64,000 nt of DNA from Isoetes taiwanensis (taxonomy: Eukaryota; Streptophyta; Lycopodiopsida; Isoetales; Isoetaceae): the NCBI GenBank assembly GCA_021234155.1, contig JAJEKV010000071.1, forward strand, positions 4,774,483 to 4,838,482. The letters are read 5' to 3'. The position numbers and the translations under genes were made by a program. Below are positions 13,856 through 26,016 of this stretch, piece by piece (the stretch's first letter is position 1; each line of letters opens with the position of its first letter). The notes beneath the pieces were generated by a model. That model was not told the origin of the DNA. It did not search any database and saw only the letters and a list, made by a program, of their open reading frames with translations.

Positions 13856-16800
13856 TGTGACATCCCTACTCATATAAGATTGCACTCACAGGTATACAAA
13901 TAGGAGTTCATCCCCATACCACTCCATGCTAATATAGGGCCCTCCCGTATCTTTGCAACCTTGAAGAGTTCGATTGGGAAGAATGAAGGGTCATTTACCC
14001 TGTCTCCCTCGAATTAGACCCTAGGCTGCTTGGCGTAAACATACATGTCGGTGGTACATAACATCAACATCATAAGACCATCGAAGGATGGTTCACCACA
14101 TATCTGCATAGACAAAGATCAGCACATCACATGTGGAATTCTACCCAATGCTCGGACCACGAGGGGATGGGTGACAAGCTTGGGTCTCAGAGGTCATTCT
14201 GAGGCGAAATTCATGGCAATGGATTTGGGGGCATAAGAACATGGCTTAGGGTAGTCCCTCCATCCCCTCCTCACACACTTTGCGGAGTAGGTTGAAAAGT
14301 GTTGGGACTTGTTGTAGGGCCCCGGATCCATAGCCAAAGGGGCTATTCACGGGTTGCATCTCCCGGTTCGATGGGGCGGTAGGGATCACTCCCTCCGAGA
14401 GATCTACATCTTGACTCAAAGTGACTAGAGGGCCTTTGCCCTTATTCGACTTGAACCCAATGGAGAGTGACGCATCACTCCACGGTGTCGAGCCCATGCC
14501 TTGCCCACTGCGGTTGGCAAGCCATTAGACCTAGTCCCACGGTGATCCCGGTAGACCTTACACACCAGAGGGATCGTTCAAGAGTCAGAACACGAACCTC
14601 CTTATAAGCCAGTCTGGCCCCTTCACCCACAACCAGGTGTGGCTCTTGTACCAAGGCCGAATTTACAGTGTGCTAAAGAGGCTAGCTAGGAGCATCAACT
14701 ACCGAGGGCTTTAGGGTCTCTACCCCCTTCCCAATACAATGAGTCCATAGAGATACGTCATCATACATATCACAGAAGAACTAAAGAACAAGATCTAATC
14801 TATATCATAGAGTTAGGTTCTTTAGTTAGATCTTAGTATCTGGGATCTAAATGGCTGCTATGGGCAATTTAATAGGCTAAACCTACTGATTCGATGACTA
14901 GAAGACGGTTTAGGCTATTAAATTGACTAAATACTGATCCTTGGCTCGCTCCTCCGCCCGAACTTCGACCATCCTGTTGAGCTGCTAGAAGATGAAGCTA
15001 GAAAGGGAAACTATGAGCTAGATCGCTCGAGACGAAACACTATAACCCAAAAAGCTGCTCAATGTGTTGTTTTTCTTTGTCATTTTTGCAAAAAAACAAC
15101 ATATAAAAGGCTCATGTGTTGTAATGTTAGAAAATGCTAGAAACAACTCGTATTTTTTTAGTGTGGTTTTTCACACACAAAAGACGTGTAGTTTTCATGC
15201 GTGGATTTTAGACAAAAACAATGCGTAATTTTTATGTGTGGTTTTCCCTGTAGTTTTTATAGAGAAACAACGCATAGTTTTATGTGTGGTTTTAGCTCGA
15301 AACAAAAAACAACACATAATTTTTAGGCGTGGTCTTCACCTAAAAACAATGCATGGTCTTCATATGTAACATCTCTAGCATAGTTTTTTTCTTCAATTAT
15401 CCACGTTATTTTCATCCTTCCACGTGTTGTTTTTGTACAATAACACATTTTTTAATGTAGTTTTAAAAGAAACAATTTGTTGCATTCAAACAAAGACAAT
15501 AAATATAAGAAACTTAAAATCTGATTGTTTCCGGTTGTCACGAGGAAAGAGAATTACACTACATTAGTAAAACAAAAAATTTTTGCATTGTCTTAAAAAC
15601 CAATTGGTCTCGTGGACGCTAAAACCTATTCTATTCTTAAAATTAAACATAGTATATATTTCCAATTTGAAATACTACATAACTTCTTTAACTTCTTGTT
15701 GTTTTCAAAGCATCTGATGTAGCAATGTTGTAGTATTGGAAGAATATGTTCTTTTGCCAATAATGTGGCAAAGTATTGAGAGAATATGTTCTTTGCCTAA
15801 AAATGTGGCGAGCTCAAGCATAGAAGCGGTGAGATAAGTAATTCAGATTGTAACAAAGATCAACCTGCGGCATATTCCAATCCCAATCGCCGCTTTATGT
15901 TACGCAACATATTTCAAATGACAATTAAGCTTTATGTTCTAAAAACATGGGATGAAAAGCGGGGGCTTCCATATATCGCAAAAAGCGAAACAAGCGGATC
16001 AATGTGAAAGCAAAAGGACAAATATGCTTATAAAAAAATATAACAAGGGAGATGCAAAAACAAGGTTATGTTGTGAGAACCGGAGAAACCAAGGCGAGAA
16101 TCGATGGTTGGCTATGAGAGTGTTGTTTGCGTCGGATCTTTGGAGCGATTTGGCCATATATGGGACGAAGGGATTACATATTGGATCCTTGATAGACTAG
16201 CTTTTCCGACTGTAGTAAAATGGTGAAGAGATATGAAAGCTAACTTCATCTGATAGAGCTGCTATCGAGTTGAAATGAGCAATTCTTGAGAAAGGCGCAA
16301 TAAAAGCGATTCTTGAGGAATGAAGCAAGCTCGCCTTAGAAATCCATGAGAGGAAGAAATTTGAGCAAAGAGCAAACAAATGGCCGGATCTTAAGGCTGA
16401 GAGCGGTGGGATTCGGGGCTACTCGGTTTAGGGCCTACAATGATTTAGAATCGTGATCTAGAATGTTCTTGAATTATACTTATTGGCTAAGGTTGAGCAA
16501 ACAAATGGCGAACTTAAGGCTGCTGAGCAGTGGCTATTCGGTTTAGGGCCTACAATGATTAAGAATCGTGATGTCTGGGATTACGGGAGGAACCCCCAAT
16601 GCGGAGCCCGCTATCGAGAATCAGTCCCTCTCGAGTGTCTCGGTGCGCCCGTGGTAAGAACTTAAGAAGGTTCTTCTTCCTCTCATTTAATGCTCTGTAT
16701 TAAATGACACGACTTCGAAATGCCTCTTGGCGCCGCCATAAATGCAATGTGTCATATGCTCATAATTAGATGCCGCCATAAATGCCATGAATGCAGCGTG

Positions 16801-17566
16801 TCATGCGATGATAATTTTTAAGGAAGAAATTAGATGAGAACAAAAATTGGATACTGCATTACAATAGGAAGGATTGGCTAAGGTTGAAAAAAGTGTACAA
16901 CATTAGGCCTAGTGTACAATTCTTCTACGCCCGGAGTTGGACTTCAATGGAAACCTCCCCAACTTGCCATGGAACCTCCCACATTCCTGGAAACCTCCCC
17001 AACTTTAGGTGAAACCTCCTAACTTTCCTTGTGCACGGTCGAAGAGGTCTCCACATCGAGAAAAGAGGGAGGTTTCCATGGGCTTCCCCACCTTTCCGTG
17101 GAAACCTTCCCACCTTTAAAGTGAAACCTCCTCATCTTTTGGGCATGACACGGAGGTTTCCAATTAAGAAAAGAAAGGGAGGTTTCTATGGAGAGGTGGG
17201 AGAACTTTCCATAAAAGTAAAAAAGCTCTTCTCAGGGAATGCGGTGTGTCAGTTATCAATTTTTGTTCTCATCGGGGAAGGATTGGCTAAGGTTGAAAAA
17301 GTGTAGGCCTAGTGTACAATTCTTCCCAGTTGGACTTCAATGGAAACCTCCCCAACTTTCCATGGAACCTCCCCACTTTCCACGGAAACCTCCCCGGGGT
17401 GGAAACCTCCCCAACTTTCCTTGTACGGAAGAGGGAGGTTTCCATGGAAACTCCCCTTTGGTGGAAACCTTCCCACCTGGGGAAACCTCCTCATCTTTCT
17501 GGGCATGACACAGGGGGTTTCCAATTAAAAAAAATGGGAGGTTTCATGGAGAATGAGGAATTTCCA

Positions 17567-17604
<38 letters not shown>

Positions 17605-20083
17605 CTTCTCTAAATTTGCACGAAGACCCTCGTGCATCTCTGTCCTCGTGCGTCTTAATGACGAGGCGCACTCCGTCCGTGGTTGCCAGAATCAATGACT
17701 ATTTTTTTTTGAAAAGTTAAAAATTTTAAATTGACTATTTTCTAATGACTGTTTTCTTTTCTTAAATCTCTTTGCTCTTTGCTTAATCAGCCAAAGCTCT
17801 TTGCTTTATCTTGAGATGACAGGGAAGAAGTGCTTGAACATAGGCGAACACGAGAACACAATACTTGAATCTGGTGAAAAGTTAAAAATTTTTAATTAAT
17901 GACTATTTTCTAATGACCGTTTTCTTTGCTTAATCTCTTTGCTCTTTGCTTAATCTGCTAGAAAAAGCTCTTTGCTTGATCTTGAGATGACAGGGAAGAA
18001 GTGCTTGAACACTTAGACGAATCTGAGAACTCAATACTTGAATCTGGTAAAGAGACAGGGGAGGATTATGTGCAAGCCGGAAATAAAAAAACCTTAATTT
18101 GTGTGCAAGCGGAAATAAAAAAACATTAATGTCGCAGAGCTCTTTGCTTGATCTCTTTGCTTTTTGCTTAAAAGCTCTTTGCTTAATCTGTCAGAAAAGC
18201 TCTTTGCTTAATCTGCCAGAAAAAGGTAGGCAAGCATGAATGCTCAAATCCACAGCAGCAGCAAGAGCCATAAACATTCTTTGCATCTTGATTACGCAAT
18301 CTTGGTCATCTTGACCATATAATTTGGCGATTGTTGAAATTGGAAACCTCGATTCCAGGCCAATCCGGGCGCCCTCTTGACTCTAAATGCGCTCATCTTC
18401 CCGGAGGCTCGATTTTTCACTCCCTGCTCAATCAAACCAAAACAAACTAATGTATCCGCCCGGCAATCCAATAACACAAATCCGCCAACAAACTGAAACG
18501 CCAAAGAGGGATGCCGCTCCAGAAATCTGCTTCAAGAATGTGCATGTAGAACCGAAATGGAAAAGGTATACTAAAAAGAAAGGATTAAATTTGGACGTCA
18601 CGGTTCATTATGAATAGGCTGCTTGTCATAAATAGAAAGATTATTATATTTTTAGAATCTTATAGAAACCTCCCCAGGTTAGCAAAATTGGAAACCTCCC
18701 CAGGCTTTGGCCGAAAGCTGGGGAGGTTTTTATGGAAGAAAATGGGGAAGGTTTCCAGTCCTTGGGAGTCTAACCCAAATCGTCTACCACGTTCTTGGAT
18801 ATTATAAGCCTAAATAACTTTGTTGACTTTTTAGCACAATCATGGATTAACAATTTGGAAAGGGTAAAAAAAGCGAGAACTTCGTCAATTTTGTCCCTTA
18901 AATTTCAGATACCATCAAGCAAAGTAGGTCACCATTCTTGAAAAATCTTGAGCCATTCTGATCAAGAATGAAAAAAGACTTGCAAAAACCGGTAGAATCC
19001 GGTTTATCTTTGGTTGATATTGGAGAACAAAATGGGATCAACCATCCATCCCCCATAAGACACTGTAGAATCAAGGGCATCAAGCGGCTCCACGATTACA
19101 TGGGTCATAAGGGCAAACAAAAATAGCTTCCCCATTCATTCTCCACTACATCATGTTCAAATAACATGCATTTCCCCCCCTTGGTATATTAAAACCATGG
19201 CTAAAAAAACCACGAAGTCGATATTTTTTGAGATTTAAGCTAGCTAAACATGGCGATTTTCTAATTTTTTCTTTGCATTGATTGGTCGGCTCTCTGACTT
19301 TGTCCTAATAGCTTGCGATCACACCCCAACAAATATGCGTTCAATTTTTTACATTATCCTATTTATTCCTTCAATTTGTCTTTTAATTCCATGGATTCCA
19401 TTATTTTGACATTTTCTAATGCAAATTCATTAAGCAAAATTTCATTATTTTTGGACAATACCTGAATTTATGGACCATTTTTGGCTTTCTGTCATCAATG
19501 ACTGTTTCCATACACTAATTGACATCCTCTGCGAGTCTTTGCGGATGCCTCAAACAACATGCACGGGTATCTTGATAGTATTGGGTATCCTCTTCTTGTT
19601 TGATAGTTCCCAAGCATAGTCGATAATCTCTAGTTCTATGCGGTCACTAGCAGTTATTGGGACTACAAGAGAATGATGGCTAAATGTTAGAATAATCATC
19701 AGAGAGACTTATAAAACAAGCAACTGCACAAGCCCTTATTCCTGACGATTATACATACGAGTTTTATGTGACGATTTAACGTCAGAATAATCGTCAGCTT
19801 ATTAGTCAGACATATTTGAATAGTCAGCAAATTAATCAGAGAATTAGTCAGTTTATTAGTCATTAATTAATCAGACTAATACTCAGGGGCCTAGTCGGCT
19901 TATTAGTCAGATATATCGTCATCTTTTTAATTAGGTAATTCGGTATTTTATTAGTCAATGCAATAGTTAGAATATTGGTCATTATATTTGCTGGTCTATG
20001 AAGTATTGTGTGATGATTATAATGCAATAGTTAAAATATTGGTCATTATATTTGCTGGTCTATGAAGTATTTGTGATGATTAT
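13856..20083 (+). repeat. Array unit 2 (uninterrupted, 6228 bp)
   Basis: An uninterrupted copy and the shortest of the set. It serves as an empty site for both insertions in unit 3: GAAATACTACAT at about 15,668 is uninterrupted here, as is the hairpin-to-AT-rich junction. The poly(A) after its second GGAAACCTCC block, near 17,574-17,600, is among the longest A tracts in the window. Confidence 0.9.
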
Positions 20084-21351
20084 TGTGACATCCCCTACTC
20101 ATATAAGGTGCACTCACACGTATACAAATAGGAGTTCATCCCCATACCAGCTCCATGCTAATATAGGGCCCTCCCGTATCCTTTGCAACCTTGAAGAGTT
20201 CGATTGGGAAGAATGAAGGGGTCATTTACCTGTCTCCCTCGAGGGGTCGACCCTAGGCTGCCAGGCGTAAACATACATGTCGATGGTACATACATCAACA
20301 TCATAAGACCATCACGAAGGATGGTTCACCACATATCTGCATAGACAAAGATCGGCACATCACATGTGGAATCCTACCCAATGCTTCGGACACGGGGGAT
20401 GGGTGACAAGCTTGGGTCTCGAGGTCATTCTGGAGGCGAATTCATGGCAATGGATTTGGGCGGCATAAAACATGGGTAGTCCACTCCATCGCCCCTCCTC
20501 ACACTTTGCGGAGTAGGTTGAAAAGTGTTGGGACTTCTTGGCCAGCCCCCGGATCCATAGCCAAAGGGGCTATTCTGGGTTGCATCTCCCGGTTGAGGCG
20601 GTAGGGATCACTCCCTCCAGAGATCTACATCTTGACTCAAAGTGACTAGAGGGCCACTTTGCCCTTATTGACTTGAACCCAATGGAAGTGGCGCATCACT
20701 CCACGAGTGTCGAGCCCATGCCTTGCCCACTGCGGTGGCAAGCCATTAGACCCTAGTCCACATTGATCCCCGGTAGACCTTACACACCCGGAGGGATGGT
20801 TCAAAGTCGAGAACCACGAACCTCCTTATAAGCCCGGTCTGGCCCCTTCACCCACAACCGGTGTGGCTCTTGTACACAGGGCGAATTTACGATTGTGCTA
20901 AAGAGGCTAGCTAGGAGCATCAACTACGGGGCTTTAGGGTCTCTACCCCCCTTCCCAATACAATGAGTCCATAGAGATACGTCATCATACATATCCGGAA
21001 GAACTAAAGAACAAGATCTAATCTATATCATAGAGTTAGGTTCTTTAGTTAGATCTTAGTATCACGGGATCTAAATGGCTGCTATGGGCAATTTAATAGG
21101 CTAAACCCTACTGATTCGATGACTAGAAGGCGGTTTAGGCTATTAAATTGACTAAATACTGATCCTTGGCTCGCTCCTCACACTTACGAACTCGACCATC
21201 CTCTTTGAACTGCTAGAAGATGAAGCTAGAAAGGGAAACTAACGAGCTAGATCGCTCAGACAGAGCACTATAACCCCAAAAGCTGCTCAATGTGTTGTTT
21301 TTTGCTGTCATTTTTGCAAAAAAACAACATATAAAGACCATGTGTTGTAAT

Positions 21352-21896
21352 CATTAGGGTTTTTTTGAGATTAAAAAAAGGCCTTCAAAACATGCCAACT
21401 AAGCCAAATGAAGATAAATGAACCACCAATCGAAATCGAGCTGTGAGGTCGGTCGGCAAAAAGCTATTATAACTAACTTCTTGAATCACATTTTCTAGCA
21501 TAACCGTTGATAGAAAAGTCAAATGAGCTCTCGTTTAGTGCAATAGATAGATCTCGTTGAGATCTTTCCAACCTTAGGTGTTTTGCACATATTTTAACCA
21601 CTTATGATTGTCAAAACTCCAAAAAATATGATTTTTACCATTTTTTACCATCCTACGGGGCTAAAAGATAAGCAAACCAACCAAGGTTGGAAAGATCTCA
21701 ATGAGATCTATCTATTGCACCAAACAAAAGCTCATTTGGACTTTTCTATCAACACTTATGCTAGAAAATGTGATCCAGTGAGTTAGTTATAACTGTTTTC
21801 TTGGCTTGGATCTGATTCTATTTTTGATTGGTAGTTCATATAGCTTAGTCAGCAGTTCTTAGAAGGCCCTTTTATGATCTCAAAAAATCCCTAATG
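21352..21896. mobile_element. Foldback (MITE-like) element, 545 bp
   Basis: It starts CATTAGGGTTTTTTTGAGAT and ends with the inverse, ATCTCAAAAAATCCCTAATG. The two arms stay complementary deep into the element: left AATCACATTTTCTAGCATAA near 21,485 pairs with the complement of TTATGCTAGAAAATGTGATC near 21,755, and both sides carry GCAATAGATAGATCTC / GAGATCTATCTATTGC. Arms are about 230 bp with a short central loop. In other units TTGTAATGTTC is continuous at this site (for example about 44,296), which defines the ends. No target-site duplication is evident and there is no transposase. It would give a long hairpin RNA if transcribed. Confidence 0.85.
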
Positions 21897-22446
21897 GTTC
21901 CGAAAATGCTAGAAACAACTCGTATTTTTTTAGTGTGGTTTTTCACACACAAAAGACGTGTAGTTTTCATGCGTGGATTTTAGACAAAAACAATGCGTAA
22001 TTTTTATGTGTGGTTTTCCCTGTAGTTTTTATAGAGAAACAACGCATAGTTTTATGTGTGGTTTTAGCTCAGAAACAAAAACAACACATATTTTTTTAGG
22101 CGTGGTCTTCACCTAAAAACAATGCATGGTCTTCATATGTAACATCTCTAGCATAGTTTTTCTTCAATTATCCGTTATTTTCATCCTTCCCGTGTTGTTT
22201 TTTGTACAATAACACATTTTTTAATGTAGTTTTAAAGAAACAATTTGTTGCATTCAAACAAAGACAATAAATATAAGAAACTTAAGAAATACGATTGTTT
22301 CCGGTTGTCACGAAGAAAGAGAATTACACTACATTAGTAAAACAAAGGAATTTTTGCATTGTCTTAAAAACCAATTGGTCTCCGTGGACGCTAAAAACCT
22401 ATTCTATTCTTAAAAATTAAACATAGTATATATTTCCAATTTGAAA

Positions 22447-25400
22447 TCCTATATTATAATGTTATAGGGTGTTGTATCCCGCCCTAATCTGGACGGTGGA
22501 GATTTCATGTAGCTATTGGATGGTCAGATATTGTAGTTGCGTTGAAGCCCGCGGCATCATCTGCTTGCAGCTCCGGGCTATGAATATGTTTTTGGGCTTT
22601 GTGAGCTCTGTGTCTGGCGGCCCACGTTGATCAATTAAAATAAAAAGAGCAGAAGAGTTTTTCCTTCAGTGGAGGGCAGTTTGCTCAAGAAACGTGGGAG
22701 CTAGATTAGAAGAAAAACCATCATTTGCATCCTTGAAGGTATCGTGTTCGAGTCTTAGGCATCCGGAGCTCTTAAGCAATATCAATATCAATATCCGGAG
22801 CTCTTAAGCTAAACCAATGCCTTCAAGCTCTTCAGATCGACCCTGTCATTGTTCCATCGCTTCAAATCACACATCAAGCTCTTTAAATCGGCTCTGGGTT
22901 GATCAATGCCTTGCTTTGCTTTCGGGTTCATAGTTGGAGTACATGGTTTTGCATGGTTTTGGGGAAAAATGAGATGCAAAATGGTACAAAAGTTGAACCT
23001 TAGTGTAGAGAAATTTGAAGCTTGGTGAAACTTGGTCGGTTGTGCCTCTTTCTTAGGATCACTTGGGTTGCATGCTTATTAATTTGGATAGTAAAAGCCT
23101 TTACGCCATGGATTGCATTCAGTGTATCGGGGATTAAGGCTTTTGTTGGAAGCAACTATTTTATTACGACTTGCTTAAGTAAGAGGGCATTCAAAGATTT
23201 CCTATTCTGAGGTTAGGCTTCATCTAGGGAAAAGCGGTCTAAAATGCCACCTTTTGCTTGATTGAAGCATAAATACTTTCTAAATCGGTATGCTTACTAT
23301 GTCTCTTGTAAATGTATGGATTCCGGCATCTTTGAAGGTACCCACTTCACTCTCCTAGATTTTACATTTATGAAGATATCATCGGATATACATGACGAAG
23401 CGACCGCGGCGATTAATGCGAATCATGGAGAATATTTTAGAGAAAAGATATAACCTAGAGGTAATCAAAGTTTTTTGAGTCTTTGTTGGAAATCGTTTCT
23501 GGGACACTTGCGGGGTTATGCTCACATCGAGGAGGATGTGCGTGAGGCAAGGCAGAAAATGCAGAGAGATACTTCTTGAGGTTGTTAAGTTGTGCCCAAC
23601 ATCTGCTACATACTTGCTTCTATCCACGGAGCATTTGAAGCAATATTTTCAGCGACTTCATAAAACAAACCTGTGATAGCCATGGGAGTCAATCTAATAG
23701 GCAAGATGAACTCTCCTTACAGGGCTTAAGGATGTTAAATGACATGGCTTTGTTCATAACTTGATAAAAAGGCTTTCAGAATATCTAGAAGAAAGCCATG
23801 GTGAACCGTTTGAAAGCAAGAAAAAGGCATTGCAGTTACTCAACAAAATTTGGCTGAAAGCGAGCACAGAAAGCGGATCTCAAAATATGCCATGGAAAAT
23901 CTTTGTAGCATGGTAAGAAATGAAGTGGATCTTTCTCTGAAGAAGCTCGCAATTTGTATACTAACAAGCTTGGCCATGGATGCAAAGGAAAGAGATAAAA
24001 TAGGAAGCACTGGTTACATAATTCCAACTTTGTGCAACTTATATTTTGTAGATGTGGTTCGATCTGAAAATGAAAAGAGAGTGAAAAATTCACATAAAAA
24101 AAGTAAGGCAATATCACGGGGAGATGCTGCTTGTATATATGTCTCAACCTCATAGGACGAATAAAAATTGGTGCAGGATTCTAGGGAACGTGCCAGGATA
24201 TGACGAAAATAATCTTAGTAAGTTTATAAATCTGTTGTCAGATAAAGACATGAAGATAAGAAGGCGCTCTGCTAAAATACTCACAAATCTCCTTGGGCAT
24301 ATTGACATGAAGGCACATCCAGAAGCCCTTTCATCAGCATTTGATAAATCTTTGACAATGATGGTTGGGATCTCAGAAATGGAACAAGAATTAGCAACAA
24401 TGGTGGTTGGGATCTCAAAAATGGAACAAGAATTAGCAATGGTACAAGAATCAGCATTACATATTCTCACATGCTTAGCACGTTATTTTGGACAGGATGA
24501 GCATCAAAAAAATTATGCATCACAAAAAAGTGCTAGAACGGTTGCTTGATACAAGGCCAGATGCAGTCCCATGCTTAAGGCCAGATGCTTAAGTCCCATG
24601 CTTAGGTTGCTAATAAGTCTATCAAAACAATGATTGTTCTTGCTTTTGGTGCTCCCAGACTGATATCACTCCTGAATTGTGCTGCGATCTCAACCAAATA
24701 AGATATTAATGCTTTACATGTCAATACTACTTTCACAACCTTATATTATGGTCTTAGAACCACATGCTTGAGTGGCCTTAAATTTTTTTCATACATTTGA
24801 AGTTTTGACCGTTGGATATTGAGAAGTCTATCTTGCATCTTTGATTCCCCCTTTCTTTTCCACTAACATAGTACATATTGAAGGCAGTTAGATGCCCTTA
24901 CATCAAATCAAACTTTTATAGTAAGTAATGTTGTCTTTTATTCCATTTTTATGCATCGAGTACAAATGAAGAGGATGAATGATGATGACACATGAGGATT
25001 TGTTTGCTTTGGAAATGGCAGCTAATATTCTGAGCAGCAGACAGACATTTGGTCAATGTACACACTCTGAATGTACACACTCTACTTTCTTTGCATCTGT
25101 GTGCAAATAACAACCCAACAGAGAAGGGAGGAGTTTTATGCCGCAACCTTATTCTTCGTGAGTGGGGGGGCCATGGAAAGTACTTCCAACATCTAACATT
25201 TGTTCAACATTCTAGATACTTCTAAGGTAGTTTTTGTCAGATAACTAAGAGAAGCTTATACATTGTAATTTCACATTCTACAGGCCGTAGATGTCGCTAT
25301 CGTTTGTTAAGAGAATATTGGAGACGTTGGGTTTGATGGAATTTGTTGCATGCAAAAAAGGACCTCAAAAAATAGTTTTATCCTTTGACATTCTATTGTA

Positions 25401-26016
25401 CGATGGATGAAGTGGCAACAAATTTTCGTCCCAAATATTGTATTATCACATTTTTGAAAATAAATCGTGGTTATACTAAATATAGAACTTCAAATAGCAT
25501 AGCAATAACGACAATGTTGAGAATAGCATGTTATGTGTAGCATCATAGAGGAAGGAATATAATGCCACTTGCATTAGTTTGATGTTGAACAAGATTCATT
25601 CATCCACACTACACCAAGTAATCATACCAAGATGCAAAATGTCAGTTTTACCAACATCATATCACTATGATGTTGTACTAACATCGCATCACTCTTACAT
25701 TAAAATTGGTAACCTTATTAGGCATATTGTATCCCATTTCACATACATCTCATATGTATCCCATTTCACATACATCTCAAACCCTAACTGTTGGTCACCA
25801 TATGAGGTTTATAAAATATGTATGAAATATGCAATAAGCAAAGATTCAAATCCATACACATCAATTTTCGTAAACTTTGTAGGTAACTTAATGATCATAG
25901 CAATGATTAACCGCCCCTCATAATGTTCAACATTTGTTGCAGCATGACGTTCATACAAGAGTTTTTAAGAAGTCAACATACAACCAACTTATGCCCGACC
26001 TTGCCGCACCATTTAG
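22447..26016 (+). mobile_element. Helitron-like non-autonomous element, 3.57 kb
   Basis: The uninterrupted units read GAAATACTACATAAC. Here GAAA is followed by 3,570 bp and then TACTACATAAC, so the insertion is exactly between A and T with no target-site duplication, as Helitrons do. It begins TC (TCCTATATTATAATGTTATA, itself able to form a small stem) and ends CCATTTAG, one base off the canonical CTRR. A clear 3' hairpin is not visible. It contains no Rep/helicase ORF and carries a gene fragment, both common in non-autonomous Helitrons. The other six units serve as empty sites. Confidence 0.75.
23760..24570 (+). pseudogene. ARM/HEAT-like gene fragment captured in the Helitron-like element
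   Basis: Three plus-strand pieces in shifting frames read as helical-repeat protein. A piece near 23,770-23,850 (RLSEYLEESHGEPFESKK, then ALQLLNKIW) switches frame into 23,850-24,155 (ISKYAMENLCSMVRNEVDL, then LAICILTSLAMDAKERDKI), and another shift leads to 24,124-24,549 (SKFINLLSDKDMKIRRRSAK, ILTNLLGHI, SALHILTCLARYFG). The spacing of Leu/Ala-rich helices and the phrase RRRSAKILTNLL fit armadillo/HEAT repeats. A ~45-bp tandem duplication at 24,355-24,440 repeats VGISEMEQELA / VGISKMEQELA. There is no complete start-to-stop gene, so it is probably a captured, decayed fragment. The family assignment is by pattern only. Confidence 0.5.
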
